Assembly: GCA_020052975.1 (NCBI GenBank) | Contig: JAGVOC010000108.1 | Coordinates: 1 to 25,202, forward strand | From: Desulfobacterales bacterium | Lineage (GTDB): Bacteria > Desulfobacterota > Desulfobacteria > Desulfobacterales > RPRI01 | DNA length: 25,202 bases | Reading direction: 5' to 3' | Part shown: positions 14,880 through 23,164 of the stretch, one piece after another | How positions within the stretch are numbered: position 1 is the first letter of the stretch | Layout of the letters: every line of letters starts with the position of its first letter | The notes under the pieces: model-generated | Told to the model about the DNA's origin: nothing | The model's input: the letters and a program-made list of their open reading frames with translations, nothing else | The model's database searches: none | Program-made: the position numbers and the translations under genes

Positions 14880-16844
14880 TTAAACACGGGCATTCTGTTC
14901 TATTCCAAGCTCCTTCATCTTCTCTTCGGTAGGTCCTCCTGTCGTGATATCCCAGCCGACGGTTTTTAAAAATTCCCTGCGGATGGTTTCCATATCCACT
15001 GTAACACCCTTAAGCGGTCCTCCGGAAAGAGGTATTGCGCCAAGAGCCCTTCCGCTGAGCTTATGATCGGCAGGCTTGATACCTTCTCTTACGTTAAAGG
15101 CCTTTCTGAGATTTAGTATGCGTTCCCCGGTCTTCAAATATTCATCGGCAGAAAGATTCCAGCCTGTGGCAGCGTTCAGATATTCAACCAAAGGAAGAGT
15201 ACTGGTCATAGCTCCGAACATGCACATGCCGGTGCAGTTTACAAGCTGCATGTAAAAACTTCCTGCTGCATACGACTTAATCTTTTTTGAACTCCTGCCT
15301 TCAGCGCTCTTTATCATACGGCGCGCTTCGGGAAATTTCTTCTTTACTCCAAAAAGGCCGGCATAAAGATAACATGAGATTGTATGGCGTCCCGGTGTCG
15401 GCTCGCATTCATAAGCAATTGCGTAACCCGGATCAAGCCTCGAATCGTGCATAGGAAGCTCCTGCCCGCCCGCATGCATTGCAAATTGTTCCGATCCTTT
15501 TCCGATTCGCTCGGCTGCTTTTTTTACTCCATCGGCAAGGATATCGCCAAATCCCTCCCGCCTGATAATCATTTCGGTAAGCCTTATTATTTCTCCGGTC
15601 TTTCCCCAACCGAGTTTCAGCCCGCCCGTTGTCTTTTCATCTATTATCCCGTTTTCAAAGCACTCGATGGCAAAAGCGACTGTTCCTCCTGTTGAAATCG
15701 TATCGATACCGGCTCTGTTGCACATCTCATTCATTTCAATAATTGAATCAAGATCTTCGTTTAACAGAAGGCCGCCAAACGCACCCAGGGTTTCGTACTC
15801 AGGCTTATGGCTGCTTTGACCTTTATAACGCCCTCTTTCCACATCGATTATTCCGCCGCAACCAAGCGGGCAGGATTGACAGGCATATTTTCTTTTCTGG
15901 TATTTTACCACGTTTTTATCCGAGTTTTTCTCAGCCTTTTGGATGGTATAATCCGTATAGCCCACACCGTCCCAGTTTTTTATAGGCATATCACCCGTCA
16001 TGGCGGAATAGACCGTAAGACCAGAAGTTCCGTACTTTTTATAAATCTCCCTTACAAGAGAAGGCGTGGCAGGAACAGATATGCCCGTTCTGGCAATAAT
16101 CTGGCTTAAAAAATTCATGAAACGCAAAGTCAACCTGTCGGCTATATTTGATTTCTTATAGTCTTTAATAAATTTTTTATTTATTTCCTTTACAGCTTCC
16201 GGGTCTGCCACCGGAACTTTTTTCTTTCCTCTTACCGCAACCGCCTTCAGGTTTTTACTCCCCATCACTGCGCCAAGGCCTGACCTTGCTGCAATTCGCC
16301 CGCTATCTGTTGAAATTCCTGAAATAAGGGATATTTTCTCCCCGCTCTCTCCAATTGAGGCTATCTGAACTTTATCATCATTCAGTTCATTTTTTATGAG
16401 ATCTTCAGTCTCTGTAATGTCCTTCCCCCAAAGCGAAGAGGCGTCTCTTATTTCAATTTTCCCATCGTCAATAAATATCCATACCGGTTTTTCCGATCTT
16501 CCGGTAAAAAATACAGCATCATATCCGGTTTTTTTCAGCTCTTGCGAAAAAAATCCCCCTGCATTTGCATCCCCCCAGCCTCCGGTTAGCGGAGATTTTC
16601 CAACAACCATGAATCTCCCTGAAAAAAATGCGCCGGAGCCGGAAAGCAGCCCCGAGCAGAATCCCAGATGGCTTTCAGGTGAAAGCGGCGCTGTCCCGGG
16701 CTTCTGCCTTTCCATGATAACGGCAGCCCCAAGACCGTATCCTGCAAGATATTTCCTGTAAAACGCCTCTCCCGGTTCAATTACCTCTGTTTTTTTACTT
16801 TCAAGGTCCACAATACAATATTTTCCTGTATAACCTCCGGCCAT
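14880..16844 (-). CDS. Aldehyde:ferredoxin oxidoreductase family tungstoenzyme
   Basis: This 654-residue protein is of the AOR family, which holds tungsten-bispyranopterin and one [4Fe-4S] cluster and oxidises aldehydes (or reduces acids) with ferredoxin. Seen: the N-terminal domain with GGWGDANAGGFFSQELKKTGYDA (key glycines in the cofactor-binding part), the cluster ligands CQSCPLGC (Cys322, 325, 329), and a distal Cys in NCTGMCMFGA (about 541). EYETLGAFGG and HAGGQELPMHDSR are also family-typical. GTG at 16850 is in frame, but ATG at 16844 follows AAGAGGTG and starts MAGGYTGKY, the normal N-terminus. No ferredoxin or cofactor gene adjoins it. The specific aldehyde cannot be told. Confidence 0.92.
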   Translation of the reverse strand: MAGGYTGKYCIVDLESKKTEVIEPGEAFYRKYLAGYGLGAAVIMERQKPGTAPLSPESHLGFCSGLLSGSGAFFSGRFMVVGKSPLTGGWGDANAGGFFSQELKKTGYDAVFFTGRSEKPVWIFIDDGKIEIRDASSLWGKDITETEDLIKNELNDDKVQIASIGESGEKISLISGISTDSGRIAARSGLGAVMGSKNLKAVAVRGKKKVPVADPEAVKEINKKFIKDYKKSNIADRLTLRFMNFLSQIIARTGISVPATPSLVREIYKKYGTSGLTVYSAMTGDMPIKNWDGVGYTDYTIQKAEKNSDKNVVKYQKRKYACQSCPLGCGGIIDVERGRYKGQSSHKPEYETLGAFGGLLLNEDLDSIIEMNEMCNRAGIDTISTGGTVAFAIECFENGIIDEKTTGGLKLGWGKTGEIIRLTEMIIRREGFGDILADGVKKAAERIGKGSEQFAMHAGGQELPMHDSRLDPGYAIAYECEPTPGRHTISCYLYAGLFGVKKKFPEARRMIKSAEGRSSKKIKSYAAGSFYMQLVNCTGMCMFGAMTSTLPLVEYLNAATGWNLSADEYLKTGERILNLRKAFNVREGIKPADHKLSGRALGAIPLSGGPLKGVTVDMETIRREFLKTVGWDITTGGPTEEKMKELGIEQNARV

Positions 16845-16924
16845 AAGCACCTCTTATATATAAAAGTTCGTTATAATACTCTGCATCAAGTCATCGAAAT
16901 GACGGGTATGCGATCTCATAATTT

Positions 16925-17971
16925 TCAAGTTTTTTTCTTTACAGATATAAGCATTTTTTTGACTTCGCGGTCAAAGTCGGATTCAAGCATGCGATCTTGC
17001 ACAACCCGATACTTTTCGTATTCACTTTCCGCTATAGCTGCCGCGACCTCGTGACTGATTTTACCGCTATCCTGTAAAATTTCTTTTTCGTTAAATTGCA
17101 AAAAGGCGTCCAACTTCTCTATCCAGTCCTTCATATACATTACCACGCCTTTTTGCGCCTGCATTTCGGCATAGTCAAGATACATGGTGACAATTCTGTT
17201 TAGTCCATCCAGTTCCTTTTCATTAAGATAATTTTTAGCGATACCGACATCGGTTTTTCGAATTGTTCCTTTGGGAGAGTTTTTCCAGGTGGTTAAGCCC
17301 ATGTTTGGTTTTTCACTTCCGACTCTGTTCCAAATAATTTCTGCTGCGGTTTGTCCGGAGATTGCGAAGTGGAGTTTGTTTTGAACGGCAGCAAAAAACT
17401 GCCCGGTAATTTCTTCATCAGGATCATAGTCAGCGCTACACTGCGCATAAATATCGGTGATTTTCTGGTAGAATCTGCGTTCGCTGCTGCGGATATCGCG
17501 GATGCGCGCCAACTGTTCTTCAAAATAATCTTTGCCGAAAAGATTGACGGGATTTTTTAGCCTTTCGTCATTCATGGCAAAGCCTTTTATCATATACTCC
17601 TTGAGGACTTGAGTCGCCCAGATGCGAAAATGAGTCGCCTGCCTTGAATTTACCCGGTAGCCAATGGAAATAATGGCGTCGAGATTGTAGAATTCCATAT
17701 TTCTGGCAACTTGCCTTTGTCCTTCGGTTTGAACCTGTGCAATTTTTGCACAGGTTGAGTTTTTATCTAACTCGCCTTCCTGATAAATATTTTGCAGATG
17801 TTTTGTGACCACACTCCTATCCACACCGAAAAGCTCGGCGATTTTTGCTTGCGTCAGCCATAAATTTTCATCGCGCAAAAATATTTCCACTTTCACCTTG
17901 CCGTTTAGCGCAGTGTAGAGCAAAAACTCTGTAAATGTGTTCTGTTGTGCAATCTGTTTATTTTTTTTCAT
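16925..17971 (-). CDS. rhuM: RhuM-family protein
   Basis: This 348-residue protein matches the RhuM family, first named from Salmonella pathogenicity island 3 and scattered among bacteria, often in variable regions. Seen: a winged-helix-like N-terminus with LWLTQAKIAELFGVDRSVVTKHL (helix-turn-helix), RNMEFYNLDAIISIGYRVNS, HFRIWATQVLKEYMIKGF, RIRDIRSSERRFYQKITDIY and a helical C-terminus. A role as a DNA-binding regulator is likely but unproved. The open frame runs to a TTG at 18016, but that TTG is part of the -35 box of a strong promoter, so ATG at 17971 is the start. No integrase or other mobile gene flanks it. Confidence 0.88.
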   Translation of the reverse strand: MKKNKQIAQQNTFTEFLLYTALNGKVKVEIFLRDENLWLTQAKIAELFGVDRSVVTKHLQNIYQEGELDKNSTCAKIAQVQTEGQRQVARNMEFYNLDAIISIGYRVNSRQATHFRIWATQVLKEYMIKGFAMNDERLKNPVNLFGKDYFEEQLARIRDIRSSERRFYQKITDIYAQCSADYDPDEEITGQFFAAVQNKLHFAISGQTAAEIIWNRVGSEKPNMGLTTWKNSPKGTIRKTDVGIAKNYLNEKELDGLNRIVTMYLDYAEMQAQKGVVMYMKDWIEKLDAFLQFNEKEILQDSGKISHEVAAAIAESEYEKYRVVQDRMLESDFDREVKKMLISVKKKT

Positions 17972-17987
17972 GATTTTATACTTCAAT

Positions 17988-18016
17988 TTTATAGGGAATT
18001 CACCCCAATGTGTCAA
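17988..18016 (-). promoter_or_regulatory. Sigma70-type promoter of rhuM
   Basis: On the minus strand, TTGACA (18016-18011), a 17-base spacer and TATAAA (17993-17988) stand 16 bases before the ATG at 17971. The boxes are near consensus and imply a very short leader without a strong ribosome site. Confidence 0.75.
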
Positions 18017-18076
18017 GAATTGTTTGAAATCGTTAACAATCCATAATTATAATAACATCATATAATTACATTTTGT

Positions 18077-18105
18077 TTGACACTGTTTTTGCGCCATTGT
18101 ATTCT
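18077..18105 (+). promoter_or_regulatory. Sigma70-type promoter of the AmmeMemoRadiSam cassette
   Basis: TTGACA (18077-18082), a 17-base spacer and TATTCT (18100-18105) place transcription start near 18112, which makes the in-frame TTG at 18115 unlikely and supports ATG 18148. It is back-to-back with the rhuM promoter, about 60 bases away. Confidence 0.7.
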
Positions 18106-18147
18106 TAACCGGTCTTGGTTGCCATTTTAATATTGCAGGGACGGGTA

Positions 18148-19638
18148 ATGAATCCGGGAATAAAAACTTATATCTTATGTTTTGCAGTTTGCTTTCTCGC
18201 ATTTTTTATACGGGTTGATCCTATAAACGCGGAAAATATACGAAAACCCGCCTATGCCGGCTCATTTTATCCTGCAGGCAAATCGGAGCTCAATAATGAA
18301 ATAAGCGAATTGACTACAAAGGCAAAACGAACCAGCTTCAGGATTCCGGCAAACAAATCATTAAAGGCTCTTATCCTTCCTCATGCCGGCTATGTTTATT
18401 CCGGTTATACTGCTTCACATGCTTCTCTGGTTCTTTCTGAAAACCAATTTTCAAAAGTAATTCTAACGGGACCCGATCACAGAATTGGTTTTTCAAACTG
18501 CGCATTAACAGATGCTGATTCCTATCAAACACCTATCGGCCCGGTTAAAATACACAAAGATGCGGCAAAACTGCGTCTTCAGCCCGACCTGTTTCGTTCC
18601 ATCCCGGCTTCGGATACTAACGAGCATTCGCTTGAAGTCGTTCTTCCTTTCCTGCAAACCTACCTTAAGAAATTTGAAGTGATACCGATTGTAATCGGTT
18701 CAGGAGATTACAACAAGTTTGCAAATACAATAGAGCCGTTAATTGATGAGAACACCCTTCTTGTTGCAAGTTCCGATCTTTCACATTATCTGCCGTATGA
18801 TGAAGCTGTCAGCAGAGATAAAGAAACTATAAATGCTATATTGGATCTTGAAAAAGAAAAGCTGATAAAACTCGAAAACAGCGCATGCGGTAAAATGCCC
18901 ATCCTGATCGTTATGAGCCTGGCCGGCAAATACAAGTGGAAGCCGGTTCTTATTCATTATTCCAACAGCGGCGATACGGCCGGAGAACGCTCACGGGTCG
19001 TAGGATATGCGGCGGTCGCCTTTTATGGAGACTCTTCTATGGAAAATGAAAACGCATTAAATAAACTTACCCAAAAACAGGGGCAGACACTTATTAAACT
19101 TGCCAGAAAAACCATCTCGGAAAAACTCGGAATAAGACCCAAACCGGATCTCGAATCGCTTGCTTCGGACCTTGAAGACAAAAGCTTCCGGAGGCGCAGC
19201 GGCACATTTGTAACTCTTAAAATTCATGATCAGCTCCGCGGCTGCATCGGAAACCTCGATGCTTCCGGGTCTATTACAGAAGGTGTAAAACAAAACGCCA
19301 TTAATGCCGCATTCAACGACTACCGCTTTTCACCACTCACCACAAAAGAATTTGACAAGGTTGAAATAGAAATCAGCATATTGAGCGAGCCGAAACCACT
19401 TGAATACATTAACAGCAATGACCTCATTAAGAAACTCCGGCCTGATGTTGACGGCGTTATTATACGAAAAGGAGGGGCAAGCGCAACCTTTTTGCCCCAG
19501 GTTTGGGAGCAACTTGCCCGTCCCGAAGAATTTCTTTCACATCTTTGCATGAAGGCCGGTCTTCCCTCCGACTCATGGAAAAAATCTAAGCTGGAAGTCC
19601 TGACATACAATGTTCAGTATTTTGAAGAGGCAAAATAA
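18148..19638 (+). CDS. Exported AmrB(MEMO)-AmrA(AMMECR1) fusion protein
   Basis: This 496-residue protein begins with a clear Sec signal peptide (Lys6, hydrophobic core to about residue 22, INA|EN cleavage after 28). Residues 30-295 are a MEMO/AmrB domain of the LigB-like fold: PHAGYVYSGY (His79), GPDH (His111), EHSLEVVLPFLQ (His160), SSDLSHY (His213) and ACGKMPI (Cys247, matching the metal-binding Cys of human MEMO1). Residues 300-496 are AMMECR1/AmrA with the LRGCIG signature (363-368). The fusion is known from the AmmeMemoRadiSam system, whose chemistry is not established. ATG 18148 has AGGGA upstream. The membrane-protein gene overlaps its 3' end by 29 bases. Confidence 0.92.
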   Translation: MNPGIKTYILCFAVCFLAFFIRVDPINAENIRKPAYAGSFYPAGKSELNNEISELTTKAKRTSFRIPANKSLKALILPHAGYVYSGYTASHASLVLSENQFSKVILTGPDHRIGFSNCALTDADSYQTPIGPVKIHKDAAKLRLQPDLFRSIPASDTNEHSLEVVLPFLQTYLKKFEVIPIVIGSGDYNKFANTIEPLIDENTLLVASSDLSHYLPYDEAVSRDKETINAILDLEKEKLIKLENSACGKMPILIVMSLAGKYKWKPVLIHYSNSGDTAGERSRVVGYAAVAFYGDSSMENENALNKLTQKQGQTLIKLARKTISEKLGIRPKPDLESLASDLEDKSFRRRSGTFVTLKIHDQLRGCIGNLDASGSITEGVKQNAINAAFNDYRFSPLTTKEFDKVEIEISILSEPKPLEYINSNDLIKKLRPDVDGVIIRKGGASATFLPQVWEQLARPEEFLSHLCMKAGLPSDSWKKSKLEVLTYNVQYFEEAK

Positions 19639-21718
19639 CAGTCCGATATTATTAGTTGTTGTTGCAACAGGCATCTCCTCTGTTGTAACCCAGTTATTGA
19701 CCATCCGCGAATTTCTGGCGCAATTTCAGGGTAATGAATTCGTGATTGCCCTTATATTATTTTCATGGCTCATTCAGGGCGGTATAGGAACTCTTTTATC
19801 ACAGTTATTCAGCAAAATAATTATTCCCTCCTCCGCCATGCTCGCTTGGCTTTCTTTGATAATAGCAGGATTGCCCACTCTGCAGATTATCCTGATAAGA
19901 GAACTCCGGGATCTCTTCTTCATTCATGGAAGCTCGGTCGGGTTCTATCCGACTTTTGCCTTTATTTTCTTAACTACAGCTCCATATGCTCTTCTTATAG
20001 GATTTGTACTGCCATACAGCCTTTTTGTTCTTAGAACCTCAAGCCCAAACTATCCCGGTTCAAATATATATATAACAGATAACCTGGGAGACATAGCCGG
20101 AGGCGCCCTTTTCTCTTTTTTCCTGGTATATTTTTTCTCTCCGCTGAAATCAGTTTTAATTTCAAACCTTCTTCTTCTTGATGCAACATATTATTTGTTT
20201 AAATATTCAGGTATCAGACGAGTGTTTCCAATCCTGTGCACAGGCCTGGTAATAGCATTTCTTGTCCTTGGTATTGTTTTTGAAGAAAAAACCCTTTCTC
20301 CCCCTGAAGGCAGACTGGCTTATTATAATGAATCAAAGTATGGACGAATCGAGATTCATCAGGACAGGGAGCAGTACACTCTAATTGGAGATGGCGTCCC
20401 AATTTTCAGCAATCAAAATACCTCAATTGCAGAAGAAACTATTCACTACCCCCTATCACAACTTTCTGATCCCCGGCATATACTGGTAATATCTTCTGAA
20501 GGCAATATTATGGAAGAGCTTGAGAAATATCATCCGGATTCAGTAGATTATGTTGAACTGGATCCGGATCTGTCTGATGTCCTGTTCCGCTTTGGGCTTA
20601 TTAAAAAGATCCATGGACTTAATGTGATTAACCAGGATGGGCGGGCCTACCTTGCAAATTCAGATAAAATCTACGATGCAATCATATTAAATCTGCCTGA
20701 ACCTGAAACATATCAGATTAACAGGTTTTATACTGATAGTTTTTATGCAATTGTAAAGAAACATTTATCTTCCGCCGGAATATTGAGCTTTTCAATGGAA
20801 GGATACGATAATTACCTTGCGGAACCCCAACGGCAGAAGATCTCTTCTGTCTATAATACCCTTTCACGACATTTTAAGAATGTACTTCTGCTTCCGGGAC
20901 AAAATATTTATTTTTTAGCATCACAATCTTCTTTAATAACAGATATTCCTGATTCCCTTGAACGTAAAAACATTTCCACAAGCTATATAAGCAGCTATTA
21001 TTACGGGAATCTGACAGATGACAGGATCAACCACCTGAAAGCACTCATAGATAAATCAACTCCGATAAATACAGATATATATCCGCAACTTATGCACATA
21101 ATGTTTATGCAGTGGTTCGCTAAATTCTCAGCCTCTCCTTTTCCCTTTATTATAATCCTTACTGCATTAAGCCTCATTTATCTTGTTCGCATAACAAAAG
21201 AAGAATTTGTTCTTTTTTCAACTGGTTGTATGGCAATGGGAACAGAAATTCTGATTATATTCGCTTTTCAGATATTCTACGGATACATTTATCTGAAAAT
21301 AGGCCTTATAATAACTGTTTTTCTTGCAGGGCTTCTGCCCGGGGCCTGGATGGGTAAAAAGTACGGAAGCAATAAAAAAATATCACTTGTAATAACTGAC
21401 GCTATTCTTATTTTATTGACAGGTATTTTGATAATTGCTTTTAAACAGGCGGGTTATAATATCCCCTTGTCTGCTTTTCTGTTATATGGTTTTATTGTAT
21501 CCATGACATGCGGTTATCAGTTCCCGACAGCTCTTAAACTGATAGGAGACAGTAATCCGGCCGTAACAAAATTGTTTTCAGCCGATCTGATCGGGGCAGC
21601 TGCCGGAACGCTTCTTATCAGTGTTGCGGTTATTCCTTATTTTGGCATTATCTGGGCTGCAGCCGGCTTGATTGGCTTAAAACTTATCAGTTTAATAATA
21701 ATGGCAATAAAGTCATGA
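19610..21718 (+). CDS. Polytopic membrane protein with degenerate spermidine-synthase domain
   Basis: This 702-residue protein has about seven membrane helices (10-225), a soluble class I methyltransferase-like spermidine-synthase domain (about 230-450) and about six more helices (510-700). The halves share motifs (TDNLGDIAGGALF near 156, ADLIGAAAGTLLI near 658), which suggests an internal duplication. In the synthase domain the glycine loop is ISSEGN (295-300) rather than GGGDG, the acidic loop VELDPD (315-320) is kept, and YDAIILNLPEP (355-365) has Asn361 where aminopropyltransferases have the catalytic Asp. Polyamine synthesis is therefore doubtful. It overlaps the upstream fusion gene by 29 bases; the start is uncertain, since no good ribosome site is seen and TTG 19622 is an alternative. 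Confidence 0.85.
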   Translation: MFSILKRQNNSPILLVVVATGISSVVTQLLTIREFLAQFQGNEFVIALILFSWLIQGGIGTLLSQLFSKIIIPSSAMLAWLSLIIAGLPTLQIILIRELRDLFFIHGSSVGFYPTFAFIFLTTAPYALLIGFVLPYSLFVLRTSSPNYPGSNIYITDNLGDIAGGALFSFFLVYFFSPLKSVLISNLLLLDATYYLFKYSGIRRVFPILCTGLVIAFLVLGIVFEEKTLSPPEGRLAYYNESKYGRIEIHQDREQYTLIGDGVPIFSNQNTSIAEETIHYPLSQLSDPRHILVISSEGNIMEELEKYHPDSVDYVELDPDLSDVLFRFGLIKKIHGLNVINQDGRAYLANSDKIYDAIILNLPEPETYQINRFYTDSFYAIVKKHLSSAGILSFSMEGYDNYLAEPQRQKISSVYNTLSRHFKNVLLLPGQNIYFLASQSSLITDIPDSLERKNISTSYISSYYYGNLTDDRINHLKALIDKSTPINTDIYPQLMHIMFMQWFAKFSASPFPFIIILTALSLIYLVRITKEEFVLFSTGCMAMGTEILIIFAFQIFYGYIYLKIGLIITVFLAGLLPGAWMGKKYGSNKKISLVITDAILILLTGILIIAFKQAGYNIPLSAFLLYGFIVSMTCGYQFPTALKLIGDSNPAVTKLFSADLIGAAAGTLLISVAVIPYFGIIWAAAGLIGLKLISLIIMAIKS

Positions 21719-21879
21719 CGGCTTCGTAAAAAATCATTCTGCTGTGTTGCGCTTCATCTTTCGTCATTACAGCGTACCAATATGTACGCTTCATTCCTCA
21801 AGGTTCGCGCGCCTTGCATAATGAGCTTTTTACTTTGCCGTCTGAATTCGTACTTTTTACGAGAGCAATAAAGTCATGA
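21704..21879. repeat. Perfect 15-bp direct repeat flanking the 146-bp element
   Basis: GCAATAAAGTCATGA occurs at 21704-21718 and 21865-21879. The first copy ends with the TGA stop of the membrane-protein gene; the second contains the ATG of the radical SAM gene. The pattern is that of a target-site duplication. Confidence 0.85.
21719..21864. mobile_element. 146-bp MITE-like insertion between membrane-protein and radical SAM genes
   Basis: The ends CGGCTTCGTAAAAA (21719) and, read inward from the other side, TCTCGTAAAAAGTACG (21864) are imperfect inverted repeats with a shared TCGTAAAAA. The middle holds a 7-bp-arm hairpin AGCGTAC-CAATAT-GTACGCT (21772-21791) and GCGCGCC. No coding frame is credible. 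The perfect 15-bp direct repeat at its borders shows it was inserted. GAGAG formed at its right border lies 10 bases before the radical SAM start and may now act as a weak ribosome site. Confidence 0.8.
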
Positions 21880-23066
21880 AAATAGTAAACAGAAGGCAAT
21901 TCCTTTACTGTACAGCATTAATTCTCTCGACACCGGCTTCATCCCGGGCCTTATGGTCGTCTGATGATAAGAAGGGCGACATTCCCGGCTCAGATGATAT
22001 CAGGGGAAAGATATTCAAGGGAGATGCTCCGGATAAGCCATGGAAATGGTCTCATGAAGGATTTCTTTATACTAAATTAAGCGACAGAAAGGTGGTTTGC
22101 GGAATATGTCCCCACAGATGTGTGTTATCACCTGGTGACCGGAGTGTTTGCCGATCAAAAATCAATTATGACGGGATATTATATAGTCTTTCTTACGGTA
22201 ATCCTTGCAGTACAAATGTTGACCCCATAGAAAAAAAACCGCTCTTCCATTTTAAACCTCAGACGAAATCCTTTTCACTGGCGGCAGCAGGATGTAACTT
22301 CCGCTGCCTGAATTGTCAGAACTGGGAAATATCCCAGGCAAAACCCGGTGAAGTACGCCAAAGCGAACTTTTCCCGGAAGATGTCGTTAAAGAAGCATTG
22401 AAAAGCGGTTCAGAATCGATAGCATGCACATATTCAGAGCCGATTTCTTATTTTGAATATATGATCGATATTGCACGTCTTGCAAAAGAAAAAGGACTTT
22501 CCAATCTCTGGATATCAAACGGTTACATTAACAAAGAGCCCCTGATAGAGCTATGCAAATACATGGACGGCGCAAATGTTAATTTAAAAGCCTTCAGCGA
22601 TAATATATACAGAAAGCTGAACGGTGGCAGGCTTGAGCCTGTTTTGAATACTTTTAAGACTTTAAATGATAAAGGCATCCATTTTGAGATGACCAACCTT
22701 GTTGTACCGGGTTACGTCGATGATCCTGAAATGGTTAAGCGTATGTGCGGATGGATTCTTACTAATCTCGGACCGGATCATCCACTTCATTTCCTGCGTT
22801 TTTTCCCTCAGTACAAGCTTGACAGACTTCCTTCTACCCCTGTTTCGACCCTAGAAAATTTTCGGAGTTCAGCAATGAAGGAGGGAATCCGATATGCTTA
22901 TGTAGGCAATGTTCCGAATCACGAAGGGACGAACACATACTGCCATAACTGCAAAAAATTACTCATAGAACGAAAGGGCTATCTGGTGCCGGCATATAAT
23001 CTTTCCGGAAACAGGTGTAAATTTTGCAATACGGTTATACCCGGTGTATGGAAAAATAAATTATGA
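21876..23066 (+). CDS. AmmeMemoRadiSam-system radical SAM protein (AmrS) with Tat-like N-terminus
   Basis: This 396-residue protein carries the radical SAM cluster motif CNFRCLNC (Cys140, 144, 147), the AmrS-typical upstream CGICPHRC (Cys75, 78, 82) plus Cys92, and a C-terminal four-cysteine knuckle (Cys356, 359, 381, 384). Oddly, it begins MKIVNRRQFLYCTALILSTPASSRA: an RRQFL twin-arginine motif with a hydrophobic stretch, then about 45 linker residues before the catalytic domain. Tat export would suit a folded iron-sulfur protein, but radical SAM enzymes need SAM and reductant, normally cytosolic. The ATG was probably once overlapped with the upstream stop (ATGA). Close relatives lack a defined substrate; partner function with AmrA/AmrB is by family association. 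Confidence 0.9.
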   Translation: MKIVNRRQFLYCTALILSTPASSRALWSSDDKKGDIPGSDDIRGKIFKGDAPDKPWKWSHEGFLYTKLSDRKVVCGICPHRCVLSPGDRSVCRSKINYDGILYSLSYGNPCSTNVDPIEKKPLFHFKPQTKSFSLAAAGCNFRCLNCQNWEISQAKPGEVRQSELFPEDVVKEALKSGSESIACTYSEPISYFEYMIDIARLAKEKGLSNLWISNGYINKEPLIELCKYMDGANVNLKAFSDNIYRKLNGGRLEPVLNTFKTLNDKGIHFEMTNLVVPGYVDDPEMVKRMCGWILTNLGPDHPLHFLRFFPQYKLDRLPSTPVSTLENFRSSAMKEGIRYAYVGNVPNHEGTNTYCHNCKKLLIERKGYLVPAYNLSGNRCKFCNTVIPGVWKNKL

Positions 23067-23069
23067 ACC

Positions 23070-23114
23070 ATTGACAGCCTCGCAAAAAATATGACTTCTT
23101 TACGAGAGCATCAC
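23070..23114. repeat. Minimal repeat made of two facing termini
   Basis: TTGACAGCCTCGCAAAAAAT at the left and, from the right on the opposite strand, GTGATGCTCTCGTAAAGAA are both versions of the dispersed terminus, with almost nothing between them. It begins just after the radical SAM stop codon and looks like an internally deleted element. Confidence 0.5.
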
Positions 23115-23115
23115 C

Positions 23116-23146
<31 letters not shown>

Positions 23147-23164
23147 TACAGCAAAGAAGTTACC

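Noticed and set aside
15384..16761. Several plus-strand open frames of 80-121 codons inside the AOR gene
   Set aside because: They are antisense to a clear AOR-family gene with all cluster ligands; composition and lack of ribosome sites mark them as shadows.
16925..17971. RhuM gene considered as evidence of a prophage or genomic island
   Set aside because: No integrase, tRNA, attachment-site repeat or phage gene is nearby; the gene stands alone among housekeeping-type genes.
19610..21718. Membrane protein considered as a genuine spermidine synthase
   Set aside because: The catalytic Asp is Asn and the glycine-rich loop is degenerate, and no polyamine gene adjoins it.
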